Positions 1-7,373 are shown, counted from the first letter of the stretch. The stretch is 13,500 bases of DNA from Symbiodinium natans (GCA_905221605.1 CAJNDS010002829.1:64001-77500), one strand, 5' to 3'. The notes: generated from the letters alone by a model not told the origin. A program made the numbers and translations.

Positions 1-92
1 GTGGCTGCCCCCGATCTCGTTGACATGCACGGCCCCCATGCTCACTGTTGCTGGCTGGCCTTTTTACCTTGCTTCTGTCCTCTGCCTCCTAG

Positions 93-136
93 GATGAAAA
101 TGCCGCCGCGCGCACTCTGGCCAACTTGCATGCCAG
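93..136 (+). CDS. Short plus-strand exon candidate
   Basis: A long pyrimidine tract (tttttaccttgcttctgtcc and on to cctag) precedes the exon. The exon reads DENAAARTLANLHA in phase 0 and ends CCAG|gcaaga, a GC-type donor. The alanine/leucine helix is reminiscent of ankyrin- or armadillo-type repeats, but 14 residues are too few to assign it. Its phase fits the candidate terminal exon at 332. The opposite strand also has an open coding-like frame here (EDDDMEKLLAWHASWPE), so the strand is not certain. Confidence 0.35.
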
Positions 137-331
137 GCAAGAAGCTTCTCCATGTCGTCGTCCTCGGCGGCTCGGTTGTTGGCATTTTTCCATCACTCGT
201 ATTGTGTCCCTCATCAATGTGCTGCTTGATTGCTTCGTCGTCACCCCCGTCGTCCCCCTTGCTGTGCCTGGCCCTGCTGGTGTCTGACTTGTGCTGCCCC
301 CCTGGCCTTCTTGTTGAATGCGTCCTTGTAG

Positions 332-563
332 GGCTGCTTGTGTTTCTCCGCTCGAACACGCTCGAACGGAACTAGCGGGACCTCTCTCGGCTCTGCTCGG
401 CTTCTTCTGCTCGTCGTGGGTCTCGCCCCGGCTCCCACCCTGGGCCGCTTACCTCCCTCAGTCTCGCATGCACACCTGCTTCGCCGAGTGCTTTTGCTTC
501 ACGCCCACTCCGGGGTGCAGTTGTCGACCCTGTTGTTTGGCCGGTGCCCTGGCAGTGGGCTGA
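332..563 (+). CDS. Candidate terminal exon, cysteine-rich C-terminus
   Basis: The acceptor follows a very pyrimidine-rich 190 bases and ends gtccttgtag. In the phase set by the 93-136 exon it reads AACVSPLEHARTELAGPLSA, then LLGFFCSSW, and ends in a cysteine-rich tail with CFAECFCFTP, PGCSCRPCC and a TGA stop. The plus strand is C/T-rich throughout. That favours an intron upstream but also makes random open frames likely. No domain recognised. Confidence 0.25.
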
Positions 564-813
564 GGCCATGCTCCCCTCGTCTACACCCGCTAAACACATC
601 CCCCTCCCCCTTCCCATCCCATCCCAATTTAGAACTCTGGCTTCGGCACGGGACACGGGACTTGATGTAAATCTGCAGGGCATCCAGCCCTGAGAATTAA
701 AATCCGCCTTTGCCGGAACAGGCACCCCCCTCCTAATCCTCCCCACACGTCGGACTTTTTTTAGCTGGAAAGACCACAATCTGACAGGAGACGGTTCGCC
801 ACCAGGGCTGCCC

Positions 814-816
<3 letters not shown>
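564..816. other. Spacer, C-rich
   Basis: The plus strand is C-rich with short runs such as ccccctcc and tttttttagc. I see no convincing exon or hairpin. A minus-strand open frame crosses it only because the C tract reads as polyglycine. Confidence 0.3.

Positions 817-901
<85 letters not shown>
817..901 (+). repeat. Uninterrupted 85-base C homopolymer
   Basis: All bases from 817 to 901 are C. The complementary strand is an 85-base G run that would be expected to form G-quadruplexes, with i-motif potential on the C strand. Its flanks are also C-rich. The true length in the genome is uncertain because polymerases and basecallers handle such runs badly. Confidence 0.97.
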
Positions 902-999
902 TGCCCCCACCACCCTCCACCCGCCGCGAATGCTGCACCCCCCCTTCCTGCTTGAGGGGCCTGGCTCAACTTTATGATCAATCCAAGCCGAACCATCTC

Positions 1000-1159
1000 A
1001 ACCCTCAACCTTGAACCTTGAACCCTAAGCCAAAAAAGAACCTAAACCCCAAACCGTGAACCTTGAGCCCTAAGCCCTCAACCCTAAACTAACCCTCAAC
1101 CCTAAACCCCAAACCATAAACCATAAACCCGGAACCCTAAACCCTAAACCCAACCCTTA
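1000..1159 (+). repeat. Degenerate interstitial telomere-like array (C-rich strand)
   Basis: Repeats of CCCTAAA and variants (ccttgaa, ccctcaa, ccataaa, ccccaaa) fill the stretch. The longest exact run, CCCTAAACCCTAAACCC, is at 1135-1151. TTTAGGG is the telomere unit known from dinoflagellates and plants. The decay of the units shows that this is an internal relic rather than a live telomere end. Confidence 0.85.
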
Positions 1160-1344
1160 TTGCTCGGGGTCCAGCGACTTGGGCGCTGCGGAATCACCAT
1201 GCTCACGCGGATGCGCTGGGCCGGGCCGAGGCGGGTCGCGTAGCGTTAAAATTAAAAGGCCAGGATCAAGACTTTAATCTACATTTGCAGGTTAGATATG
1301 TTAATATCCGGACTCGTTGGACCCAAGTTTAAGGGCTGGACTTT
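1160..1344. other. Non-coding spacer with a GC-rich patch
   Basis: A GC-rich patch (1165-1240) gives way to AT-rich sequence. The nonamer gactttaat occurs twice (near 1269 and 1338). No exon seen. Confidence 0.3.
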
Positions 1345-1431
1345 AATGTTAACGTCTGGCTCTGCACACTAAATTTGATGAATACAGAAGTCTTTCTGGG
1401 AGCCAGAAAAACCCACCTGGACGTTAACATT
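1345..1431. repeat. Inverted-repeat element with nested stems
   Basis: AATGTTAACGTC (1345-1356) is matched by its exact complement GACGTTAACATT (1420-1431). Inside them TCTGGCTC (1355-1362) pairs with GAGCCAGA (1400-1407). A third short stem, TTTCTGG/CCAGAAA (1393-1409), overlaps the inner right arm. The element spans 87 bases, is AT-richer than its flanks and carries no reading frame. It resembles a small MITE or a fold-back element; no target-site duplication was recognised. Confidence 0.7.
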
Positions 1432-2314
1432 CCTGTAACATGTTAAATCAGGGCCCGGGGTTGAATAGTTCCACACCCTCGGTGTGGGTGGTGTCCCGCC
1501 TGGCGGCCTGCTCCCTGGAATGCCCAGCCTTAGAGAAGCCTGTAGCGAGTCCTGCCAAATATGACTTGAGTGCCCAACCCCAGAGAAAATGAAGGTTTAA
1601 TGGTGGTCTTTACTTGTCGATGTCTTAGTATTGGAACGGCCTGGCGGTTACGTTGCTAGCCCTATGAAGTCCACCGCACAAGTTACCGCATTAAAGGACT
1701 CATCGAAAGCCCCAACCAAGAACTTCTCTTTTTGTTGGCTTTTATGGGTCTTGTCATGCAGAAGGAAGAGCATGAAGATTCTCGAACCAGACGCTGGACT
1801 CGTGATGAATCAGCTGACAGCGAAGTGAGCAAAACGTGAGATAGGAAAGTTGCTGAAAGAAAACCCATAACATCCGGTCTTGGTTCTACCCTTATCACAC
1901 AATAAACTTCCAGGAGCTTGAAAAGAGCAGATAACCTGCTCATGTAAACCCTAATTGGACATCTAATGGAGATGTGCCGCGAAGAGTTGCGCCTCTCTCG
2001 AGTGCCCCAAGTCCCACTGAACCCCGGAGGCCCATAGAGTCCATAGAGCTTGGAAAGCTCACCCCCACAGAATCCATCGCCGGAGAATGGCGACGAAGGT
2101 CCCGCCAAGTATCATTGGAGTGCCCGCCCCCAGCCTGGAAGCGTAGTAACCCTGGAGTGCGGACAAATTGCGCATGTAACCATAACTTGTCAAATGGAAC
2201 GTGGGCAGTGCGGAGTCCCCAGATCATGGAGCTTGGGCCTGTCCCAAAATCTTGCAACACAAACGTTCTGAGCAGAAGCTCGTGATTCACTATGGTCTGC
2301 GCGCGTCTACAGAC
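1432..2314. repeat. Loose GAGTGCCC repeat family, otherwise non-coding
   Basis: GAGTGCCC is exact at 1568-1575, 2000-2007 and 2118-2125, usually followed by a C-rich stretch and a CAG or AGA. Related forms lie near 1517 and 2155. Copies are strongly diverged and irregularly spaced. Open frames on both strands (for example 1683-2108 minus) show no family resemblance or splice support. Confidence 0.35.
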
Positions 2315-2364
2315 AGAGAGGGAGAGAGAGGGAGAGGAGGAGGGAGAGAGAGAGAGAGGAGAGA
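2315..2364 (+). repeat. 50-base purine (GA) tract
   Basis: Every base from 2315 to 2364 is A or G, mostly (GA)n and GGA units. On the minus strand this is a pure pyrimidine tract that could act as a splice-acceptor tract or form triplex DNA, but no acceptor AG follows at a useful distance. Confidence 0.9.
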
Positions 2365-3084
2365 CTGACCGACAGACAGCCAGTGTCCTGCAGTGCTGGC
2401 TTTCGTTTACACACCTGTCGAGGCCACTTGATTCTGTTCCAGCAAAGCTCACGCGGCAACTGGATGCCATAGCAAGGGTGGAACCGTTTACAATGTTGCG
2501 GGAAAATTGGCTTTCAGGCTGGGAAGTACAAGCCTGCAGACAACGCTTGCGTGACGCTTCAAGCCATGCAGGAGCAAACGCGCCTTGTCACGGAGACGGG
2601 CTGCCCGTTCAAGCAACAATAAAGGTCGCCTCTCCACCCGATGCACCTTCCAACAGCGAAAGGATGTGAAGCTCTGAAGTATTCATGTTGTACCCCCCTA
2701 CACTTGGGAGATCCACAAGACAAGCTTGCCAGTGCAAAGAAGAGCATGCCACATAAACGGGGGGAGGGGGGCGGGGGATCAAGCGAGGTCCTTCAGCAAA
2801 ACAAGCTTTCCGGCCATCGTAAGAACATGTCATTGGTCTCGCTTTTACAAGAGTAAGTTGAATACATTGCAGGGTTCCGTGAAACTGCCGTGAAGCTGCC
2901 GGGGGGTGGCTCCTTTTAAAAGTCCGACAGGGGGCGACAAGGTCGTACAGTTCGGGACATTGCAGATCACGACGCGCAGTGCCGACAAGTTGTTGAATGT
3001 TTGTTGATAGCTAGCTGGCTCACCGGTGTAGCGTCTCAGCCATGTCAGAAGCGATTGCCAAATGCCGCCTGGTCTCCACAAAAC
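2365..3084. other. No supported gene; downstream of the TAG stop at 3085
   Basis: G-rich runs occur at 2759-2777. Scattered open frames on both strands are short and lack splice borders. If the minus-strand gene ends at 3085, this interval contains its 3' untranslated region and spacer. No animal-type poly(A) signal is expected in dinoflagellates, and none is evident. Confidence 0.3.
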
Positions 3085-3156
3085 CTAGATAATGAGAATG
3101 GTGAAAGATTTGAAGTTGAACACCCGGGCCTCGTCGGCATTGCCGTGACGCAGAAT
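3085..3156 (-). CDS. Exon 11, likely terminal exon with TAG stop
   Basis: After the acceptor acttgacag the exon reads ILRHGNADEARVFNFKSF, then TILII and a TAG stop. The codons GGC AAT GCC GAC GAG GCC CGG GTG are GC-rich at third positions, as dinoflagellate coding sequence often is. If TAG is the true stop, the gene ends here. A donor at ctag|gttttg would include the stop in the exon, so a further exon is unlikely in this frame. Confidence 0.45.
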   Translation of the reverse strand: MLRHGNADEARVFNFKSFTILII

Positions 3157-6100
3157 CTGTCAAGTGCAAGTATCAAACACGGAGCACAGGCTGCCAACAA
3201 AGCACCAAGCGCTCTGTCTCTGGGGCATGCTGCAGGCTGAGATGCAACATGCCGTAACATGTTGTTACGGTGTAACTATATACAACGTAGTACAACGCCA
3301 CACCGAGTCAAATCATCCTCAAACAGTGGGTCGTGGAACCTGCCACGCAGCCCGCAGTCGGCAGTGCAGGACTGCGCAGCCAGCAGCATTGAGCCTGCCC
3401 GCTGTGCCAATGGTCCAACCCATCAACACTTTCAACATTCCACTGTGCTTAGCAGCAGTGGTACATTCTATGTCACTCTACCACCGGAGTGACATGCGTA
3501 GTCTCTGGTGTCCTTGCACACATTATCCCATCCTTGCGGGTGGGAAACCTTGCTGCGCTGTCAAGCATTCTAGCAATGCATAGGGCATAGTGCGCCTTCC
3601 GCAAAGACCCTCCACATGTCGCTGCATCGCTTCCAGTCCTGGCATCGAAAGCGACCCCAAGTGCGCAGGGGTCTGCACAGGCCAGCCATCTCTGCACAGT
3701 TCTGCAAGAAAAAAGCGTATAAAAGCGTCCTTGCAGCCAATCACATGTGCCAAATATGGAGAGTCGAGTCAGGCATCGCAAGCACATGATTGGAGACAGC
3801 TGCAGCACGCGCAAGTTGTTACTACCGGTATCCAAAGGCTTGGCAGGACCATGTGATTTTGCACATGTTGAGCTGCTCTCCTACGACCTGTCGGCAAACC
3901 TATGCAACGGGCCATCATTGATCACACCCGCACGCAGGTTCATTTCCGTGCATCAAACGTCCAGCGTTTCCCAGAACAGCACGTAAAGCTTGTGCCTGGT
4001 CTGAAATCACAACTCAACAAAACAGTGGCACAAAAGCTGCCAAACGTTGCTAACACAGACTTCAAGGTATCGGTATGCGCGGCCAAACTCAGGTCATTAA
4101 GTCGCAGCTAGTGTCCAGCCTTGTCCTCTGCGAACTGCTCCGATGCAAAGAGCGGATGGAAGATGAAACTCTTTGGAGTCTGTTGGGAATCATCCGCCAA
4201 ATGAACCTCACAGGGTTTGAGGTTCATTTCGGGCCGTGGCTGCTCCTCACATTACTATGTTGAGCAGGTGTTTCGTATTTACGCATCGAGAAAAACCAAG
4301 TGTTGCCCGGCAACAGCACCGGAGTTGTGGGAGACCAATCCGCGGGACATGTAACGAGCACCCAAAATCACCCCAACATCCGAAATTCACGCACAGAGGC
4401 CACAGGAGGCACGGGGGAAACACTTTGAAGACCTTGTTTTTGAAAGGTCTGACACGGTCATCCTTGAGTTCTAACGTTGTGGTACGAGAAGCCAAGCATA
4501 GCCAAACTCTTTGGCCTAGACCGTTGCGCCCCACGGGCTTGCATGGGTTTACCTGCTGCACAGCGGACCTAAGCAATAATCAACACAAGCCCCCGACAAG
4601 CCGACTCAGGCTTGACTCCGGCCATACGCCATGCGCCCGCCCTTCAATCGCTTTGGGGGGGGGGGGGGGGGGGGGGATGCTAAAGCCAGCAGCACATCTG
4701 TCTCAGCCTGCATGAAAGCCGTGCCTCTCGCAGTCGGTTTGTCTGCAACCAGCGCAGTGGTAGAATGCAGACGTTGTTAGAGTACCAAGGACACTGTAGT
4801 CCTTCAAGACGAGGCCTGACCATGTGACCATCATTTGACCATCATTTGACCATCTCTCAGATCTCTTGGCTCCAGGACATGGTCAACGCCCGCACCTGGC
4901 ATCCAGCTCGCCAGCTTCCACGAGAAGACGCACCAAGGCGGACTGCTCCTCCGTGGAGAGATGCTGCGGATTGCTGCGGTGCTGTCACAATCATCACATT
5001 TCCATTTCCTGAACGATGGCAATAGCCATCAATAAATCCAAGTTGCATAGTAGGGCTTGCAATGATGCCGTCTGGAGAGGTTCCCTTCCCACAACAAGCG
5101 GAGCAAAGTTAATGTCCACTTGGACCTCGCACCGGGAAAGCTTGACAAGCAGTGAGCCATGGCTTTTTACAGCTTTAGAAGAATTCCTTCGGCAAGAAAA
5201 TGCCTCCACCCGCTGGCTTCCTAGGAGCTTCCGCAGAAGACCATTGGCCCGTTAAATCAGGATATGCCTGACTTCCACATACTTCCGCGGACCCTTCCGG
5301 GGAGAGCTTCTGATTCTTAATGATTGTCTTTGCAGAGCTTGCTCGGCCCGGCAATATCCCGCAACCTTCAAGGATTTTCACGGTATAGTTTTTCGGGGGC
5401 ACAAGACAGGAGCTGGGACTTGATTTTGGCATGCGGGCTTCCCCACAGCTTGTGTCCGACGTCAAAACAAACCAGTGCGGCAAACACTTTCGATGACGCT
5501 GACACCTTTCCGAAACAGCACCGTCGCTTCAAATCGTAGCGTCGCAAGGCTTTCGCAATGCATCTAGAGGCAGATGACAGCAAAACACATCCAGCAGTAC
5601 CTCTGCAGAACTCCCTGCACATATTTACCTCTGCAAAGCACCCACAAGCCCTGCCCCATCCTTCCGTGGCCACTCCATTGCAGCTTCGAGTGACCATTGC
5701 CGGTTTGCTTTTCGCATCTTTCGCTCTTCGAAGCATAGACAAGGCTAGACGCAGCATAGGATGCATGAATAACGAGAGCTGAAAGCAAGGATGAGGTGAT
5801 GAGGTCCCCAAATCTCTCAAGCTTCGCCAGCGCAAGCCCACTGGAAAACTCTGGAGCAGATGGAGGATACACCTGGGACACTGCAAGCCTGAGATGTGTA
5901 TCAAATTGTATCAAGATAGGGTAGGCCCGCAAGTGTAACCCGACAAAGGTCAGAGAAGAGACGCAGCTTCTGAGATCGAATTCAATCGACATGAAAGATC
6001 TTCGGGCACACGGCAATGGGAGAGAGAGGGTACGACTTCTGCATAAGATCAGACCACGATGCAGGAGGCAGAGCCTGACTCAGACAGAGCTGGTAAAACA

Positions 6101-7373
6101 GGGGCAACAACATTAGAAATGCGCGGCTGTGGGGTGGAAGACCCCGTGCCAATTTTTTTCAGGGAATAGATCTGTCAGGGCCCTTCCATGGTCGAAAAAA
6201 AAAATCCGCGAACCACTTGCTTCCGCAAGTACAACCCGGGGTCTTGCTGCAAATCGTCTGCATTTCGCACGGGCCAAGTGTGTTTGGGGCTGAGGTGTGT
6301 GTTGCGAATCACGCACAGAAATCCATACACCGAGAGTGCGAGTGCGTGCACAGACCTCTTCAAGATCATCACGCCGCAATTGATGCGGCATTCTGCCGAG
6401 AGATCCTCTTGCAGAATAAGGTGACGCCCTTTAGCCTGACGGGCCGCGGCACATGCCCTACAAGATGTACTCGGCCAGTTGGTGACTTGTTCAATTCACA
6501 AGCCTGCCGAATGTTGCCGGCCTGGCGAATGAAAGCTTCCAAGGGCTTCTCGTGGTCGAGAATAGCAGCATCACCATCAAGCCAAACAAAGTACTCGTGG
6601 CTTTCTGTGTTCATCAGGCGCTTCAACATCAGTACCTGGAGCGTCCAAACATGCGAGCTTGGACTTAGACTGAGATTCAGAGTGTTCCCAACCCTTGGTC
6701 GATGTCACTTGCATAGGCATTGCATAGGGCATGTTCGACTTCTGAAGTTCTGAAGCGAGATTCCTTGTACCATGTGAAGGCATCTCGTGGGGAGATGGCA
6801 GCCAGCATGTCCTCTTTGGTCAGAACATCGCACTTGAACGCATAACCGTGCTTGTTGGAGTACCTGCAAGCTGCGGCCGAAATGAAAATTGCACTACATA
6901 GATTTAGGTTATGTCTGAATCAGCATGTGGGGCCGAGACATCTGTACGATAGGGGACATGAAAATGCAAGGGTCAGTGCACAAAACGTAGACGTGGATTA
7001 AATCATGCAACGCGCTGCTAAACTCTACCCAGGCGCTCGTTGTTGACCAATTGGCAGATGGCCCCCGGAGCATAGTTGGCCGAGTATGCCATCACGAGTA
7101 GTACATCTTTGCCTCCGTTACACCGCCGAGCGTTGACCCACTCTATGTTTCACTGATACAGTAGCAGGTGCAACCAACTCGAGGCTGAGACACGTTCTGG
7201 GCTCAACGTTCCTGGCAGACGACCGCTAGAAACCAGCGGGTGCAACTTTTGGAATTGCGATATATGGTCCAAGAATCTAATGACATTCAAGATAATAGTT
7301 GCTGAAATAAACTGGCTGCCTTTTGTATATGCTTGCCTGGAAGTGCCTCGAACGTGATGGGGCCATGCTGATG
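3085..7373 (-). CDS. GT34-like (GMA12/MNN10 type) glycosyltransferase, 11-exon model, 5' end missing
   Basis: The proposed role is transfer of a hexose from a nucleotide sugar to a glycan or glycoprotein in the Golgi; this is inference from the family. The exons are 7373-7337, 7142-7029, 6870-6713, 6635-6518, 6428-6356, 6078-6037, 4973-4896, 4742-4708, 3701-3609, 3401-3340 and 3156-3085. All phases agree, giving 293 residues and a TAG stop. Family-like features in order: VMAYSANYAPG (residues 29-39), NKHGYAF (56-62), TWYKES (83-88), FVWLDGDAAILDH with the metal/sugar-nucleotide DGD (123-125), EDLSAECRINCGVMILK (150-166), a W in SWSDLM (174-179) and EEQSAL (189-194). GT34 enzymes show this order: N..Ya..hGY, W.K, WlDaDa, D...N.G, W..ll, EQ.al. 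The N-terminal signal anchor and start codon were not found. The usual late HF/HxxG segment is also not recognised, so the last four exons may be wrong or belong elsewhere. The neighbouring minus-strand segments at 10.1-12.1 kb show no link to it. Confidence 0.66.
3252..3270. repeat. Short perfect hairpin
   Basis: CCGTAAC, a five-base loop and GTTACGG form a perfect seven-base-pair stem inside the modelled intron 3339-3157. Its function is unknown and it may be chance. Confidence 0.6.
3340..3401 (-). CDS. Exon 10, helical segment
   Basis: After the acceptor ttggcacag, in phase 1, the exon reads AGRLNAAGCAVLHCRLRAAW plus Q and ends exactly in phase 0 at GGCAG|gttcca. Joined to exon 9 it gives RHVEAGRLNAAG, and to exon 11 RAAWQILRHGN. 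The two smooth joins are why I chose this frame; another frame, which includes GSMLLAAQ, is also open. Confidence 0.42.
3609..3701 (-). CDS. Exon 9, minus-strand exon with strong acceptor
   Basis: The acceptor is preceded by ctttttttcttgcag, the best pyrimidine tract on this strand. The exon reads ELCRDGWPVQTPAHLGSL and then SMPGLEAMQRHVE, and ends in G|gtcttt. Amphipathic helices are likely, but I recognise no domain. It is clearly coding-like. It may be the C-terminal part of the glycosyltransferase-like gene or part of a separate gene just downstream. Confidence 0.5.
4199..4229. repeat. Perfect 12-base-pair hairpin with 7-base loop
   Basis: AAATGAACCTCA is followed by the loop CAGGGTT and the exact complement TGAGGTTCATTT. 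There is no U tract after it, so it is not a bacterial-type terminator. The right arm core GGTTCATTTC also occurs near 3937-3947, which points to a small dispersed repeat. Confidence 0.8.
4655..4676 (+). repeat. 22-base G homopolymer
   Basis: An uninterrupted G run lies within the modelled intron 4707-3702. On the transcribed strand of the gene it reads as a C run about 30 bases after the donor of exon 8. Confidence 0.95.
4708..4742 (-). CDS. Exon 8, 35-base microexon (tentative)
   Basis: The acceptor is the pyrimidine-rich gcgctggttgcag and the exon reads RQTDCERHGFHA. The donor G|gctgag is a weak GC-type site. I include it because it carries phase 2 from exon 7 into phase 1 for exon 9, which nothing else in the interval does as well. 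There is no family motif in it. Confidence 0.3.
4818..4854 (+). repeat. Short tandem repeat, 11-base unit
   Basis: TGACCATCATT is repeated in two full copies plus a partial third (4825-4854), after a shorter TGACCATG start. It sits in the modelled intron between exons 7 and 8. Confidence 0.85.
4896..4973 (-). CDS. Exon 7, EEQSALVRLL helix
   Basis: After the acceptor caccgcag the exon reads NPQHLSTEEQSALVRLL, then VEAGELDA, and ends in AG|gtgcgg, a GT donor. EQ followed by a hydrophobic pair matches the conserved EQ.al of GT34 proteins after the Trp helix. An alternative acceptor gtgacag at 4982 would start in phase 0 with HRS, and an in-frame TGA lies just beyond it. Both termini and the codon choice make this a convincing exon. 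Its link to exon 6 across a 1063-base intron is less sure. Confidence 0.6.
4974..6036 (-). other. Long intron (modelled) of the GT gene
   Basis: The interval holds the orphan exon candidate at 5629-5778 and two open minus-strand stretches without good splice borders: 4994-5209 (includes LSRCEVQVDINFAPLVVG) and 5175-5483 (includes KNQKLSPEGSAEVCGSQ). Either could hide a small exon. No repeat or mobile element is evident. Confidence 0.3.
5629..5778 (-). CDS. Orphan exon candidate inside the 1063-base intron
   Basis: A clean acceptor (catccttgctttcag) and the strongest donor in the region (GCAGAG|gtaaat) frame exactly 50 codons in phase 0/0. It reads LSLFMHPMLRLALSMLRR, then AKDAKSKPAMVTRSCNG and VATEGWGRACGCFAE. 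A second frame (ASSLVYASKSERCEKQ) is also open. Neither phase fits between exons 6 and 7 as modelled. It could be an alternative exon, since phase 0 to the alternate start of exon 7 at 4981 does work, or it could belong to another transcript. No domain recognised. Confidence 0.35.
6037..6078 (-). CDS. Exon 6, short W-containing exon (tentative)
   Basis: A strong pyrimidine tract (ttgttgcccctgttttacc) precedes an acceptor at ctgtctgag. The exon reads SQALPPASWSDLMQ and leaves AA in phase 2. A Trp followed by a Leu-rich helix after the N-x-G strand is expected in the family. The donor AA|gtcgta is weak. A nearer acceptor, ttaccag, puts a stop in frame in the phase required by exon 5. Keep this exon as provisional. 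Confidence 0.4.
6356..6428 (-). CDS. Exon 5, asparagine-glycine strand of the GT domain
   Basis: Beginning after the acceptor ctaaag, the exon encodes GRHLILQEDLSAECR, then INCGVMILK. GT34 proteins have a D, then about seven to nine residues, then N-x-G followed by a hydrophobic strand; here these are D151, N159 and G161. The donor is AAGAG|gtctgt, a GT site in phase 2. Joined to exon 4 the sequence runs FIRQAGRHLILQED without a break. Confidence 0.72.
6518..6635 (-). CDS. Exon 4, catalytic DGD (DXD-type) motif
   Basis: After the acceptor gctccag the exon reads VLMLKRLMNTESHEY, FVWLDGDAAILDH and EKPLEAFIRQA. WLDGDA is the DXD-type motif that binds the metal ion and the nucleotide sugar in Leloir glycosyltransferases. 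The flanking EYFVW and ILDHEKPLEAFI have the spacing seen in GT34. The donor is G|gcaaca, a GC-type site, and the intron that follows is 89 bases. The frame stays open beyond the donor, but the residues there lose the family pattern. This is the single strongest functional signal in the window. Confidence 0.78.
6713..6870 (-). CDS. Exon 3, HGY and WYK region of the GT domain
   Basis: After the acceptor ggccgcag the exon reads CRYSNKHGYAFKCDVL, then a predicted helix KEDMLAAISPRD and AFTWYKESRFRTSE. NKHGYAF and WYK match conserved positions of GT34 proteins. The donor is TAT|gcaagt, a GC-type site. An alternative donor GAA|gtcgaa at 6739 keeps the same phase and drops nine residues. That shorter form puts the W about 28 residues before the DGD motif, which suits the family slightly better. 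Transcript evidence would decide between them. Confidence 0.72.
7029..7142 (-). CDS. Exon 2, N-terminal Rossmann-like strand of the GT domain
   Basis: The exon encodes WVNARRCNGGKDV, then LLVMAYSANYAPGAI and QLVNNERL. The hydrophobic strand followed by AYSANYAPG is the part most like the opening strand of GT34 enzymes. The acceptor is acatag. A TGA lies in frame just upstream of it, so the exon cannot extend further 5'. The donor is G|gtagag, a canonical GT site. It joins exon 3 in phase 1, giving ERLACRYSNKHGYAF. Confidence 0.7.
7337..7373 (-). CDS. Exon 1 (first one found) of the glycosyltransferase-like gene
   Basis: A pyrimidine-rich stretch ends in GCCGAAG just before the exon. The exon reads HQHGPITFEALP and ends CCAG before the intron start gcaagc, which is a GC-type donor with good downstream consensus. 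It leaves one base that combines with AG of the next exon to give Glu, producing ALPEWVNARRC across the junction. It must have an upstream partner ending in phase 0; I could not find one between 7374 and 8280. Confidence 0.5.

Larger units (their letters stand above)
3702..4707 (-). other. Long intron (modelled) with G tract and hairpin
   Basis: This 1006-base interval holds a 22-base G run (4655-4676) and a perfect 12-base-pair hairpin (4199-4229). A plus-strand frame at 4075-4263 (ELLRCKERMEDETLWSLLG) looks mildly coding-like but has no convincing acceptor. No minus-strand exon that keeps phase was seen apart from the ones listed. Confidence 0.3.

Noticed and set aside
480-563. Resemblance of the cysteine-rich tail to knottin or cyclotide peptides
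   Set aside because: Only the TPGCSC-like word matches. Cysteine spacing and length do not fit, and the frame itself is uncertain.
372-938. Minus-strand frame of 188 codons across the C tract
   Set aside because: Its length comes from the homopolymer read as polyglycine. There is no splice or family support.
958-970. Possible relic of the dinoflagellate spliced leader (ggctcaac)
   Set aside because: Only about seven bases match the 3' end of the leader and the TTTT before it is missing; too short to support.
3164-3583. Plus-strand frame of 139 codons
   Set aside because: It lies opposite the better-supported minus exons 10 and 11, has no family resemblance and lacks splice signals.
4236-4715. 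Plus-strand frame of 159 codons through the G run
   Set aside because: It includes polyglycine from the homopolymer and has low-quality composition.
4741-4815. tRNA-like stretch containing GCGCAGTGGTAGAATGC
   Set aside because: It resembles a D-arm/A-box, but there is no T-arm with a GTTCRANNC box and no acceptor stem pairing. The bases also overlap the acceptor of candidate exon 8.
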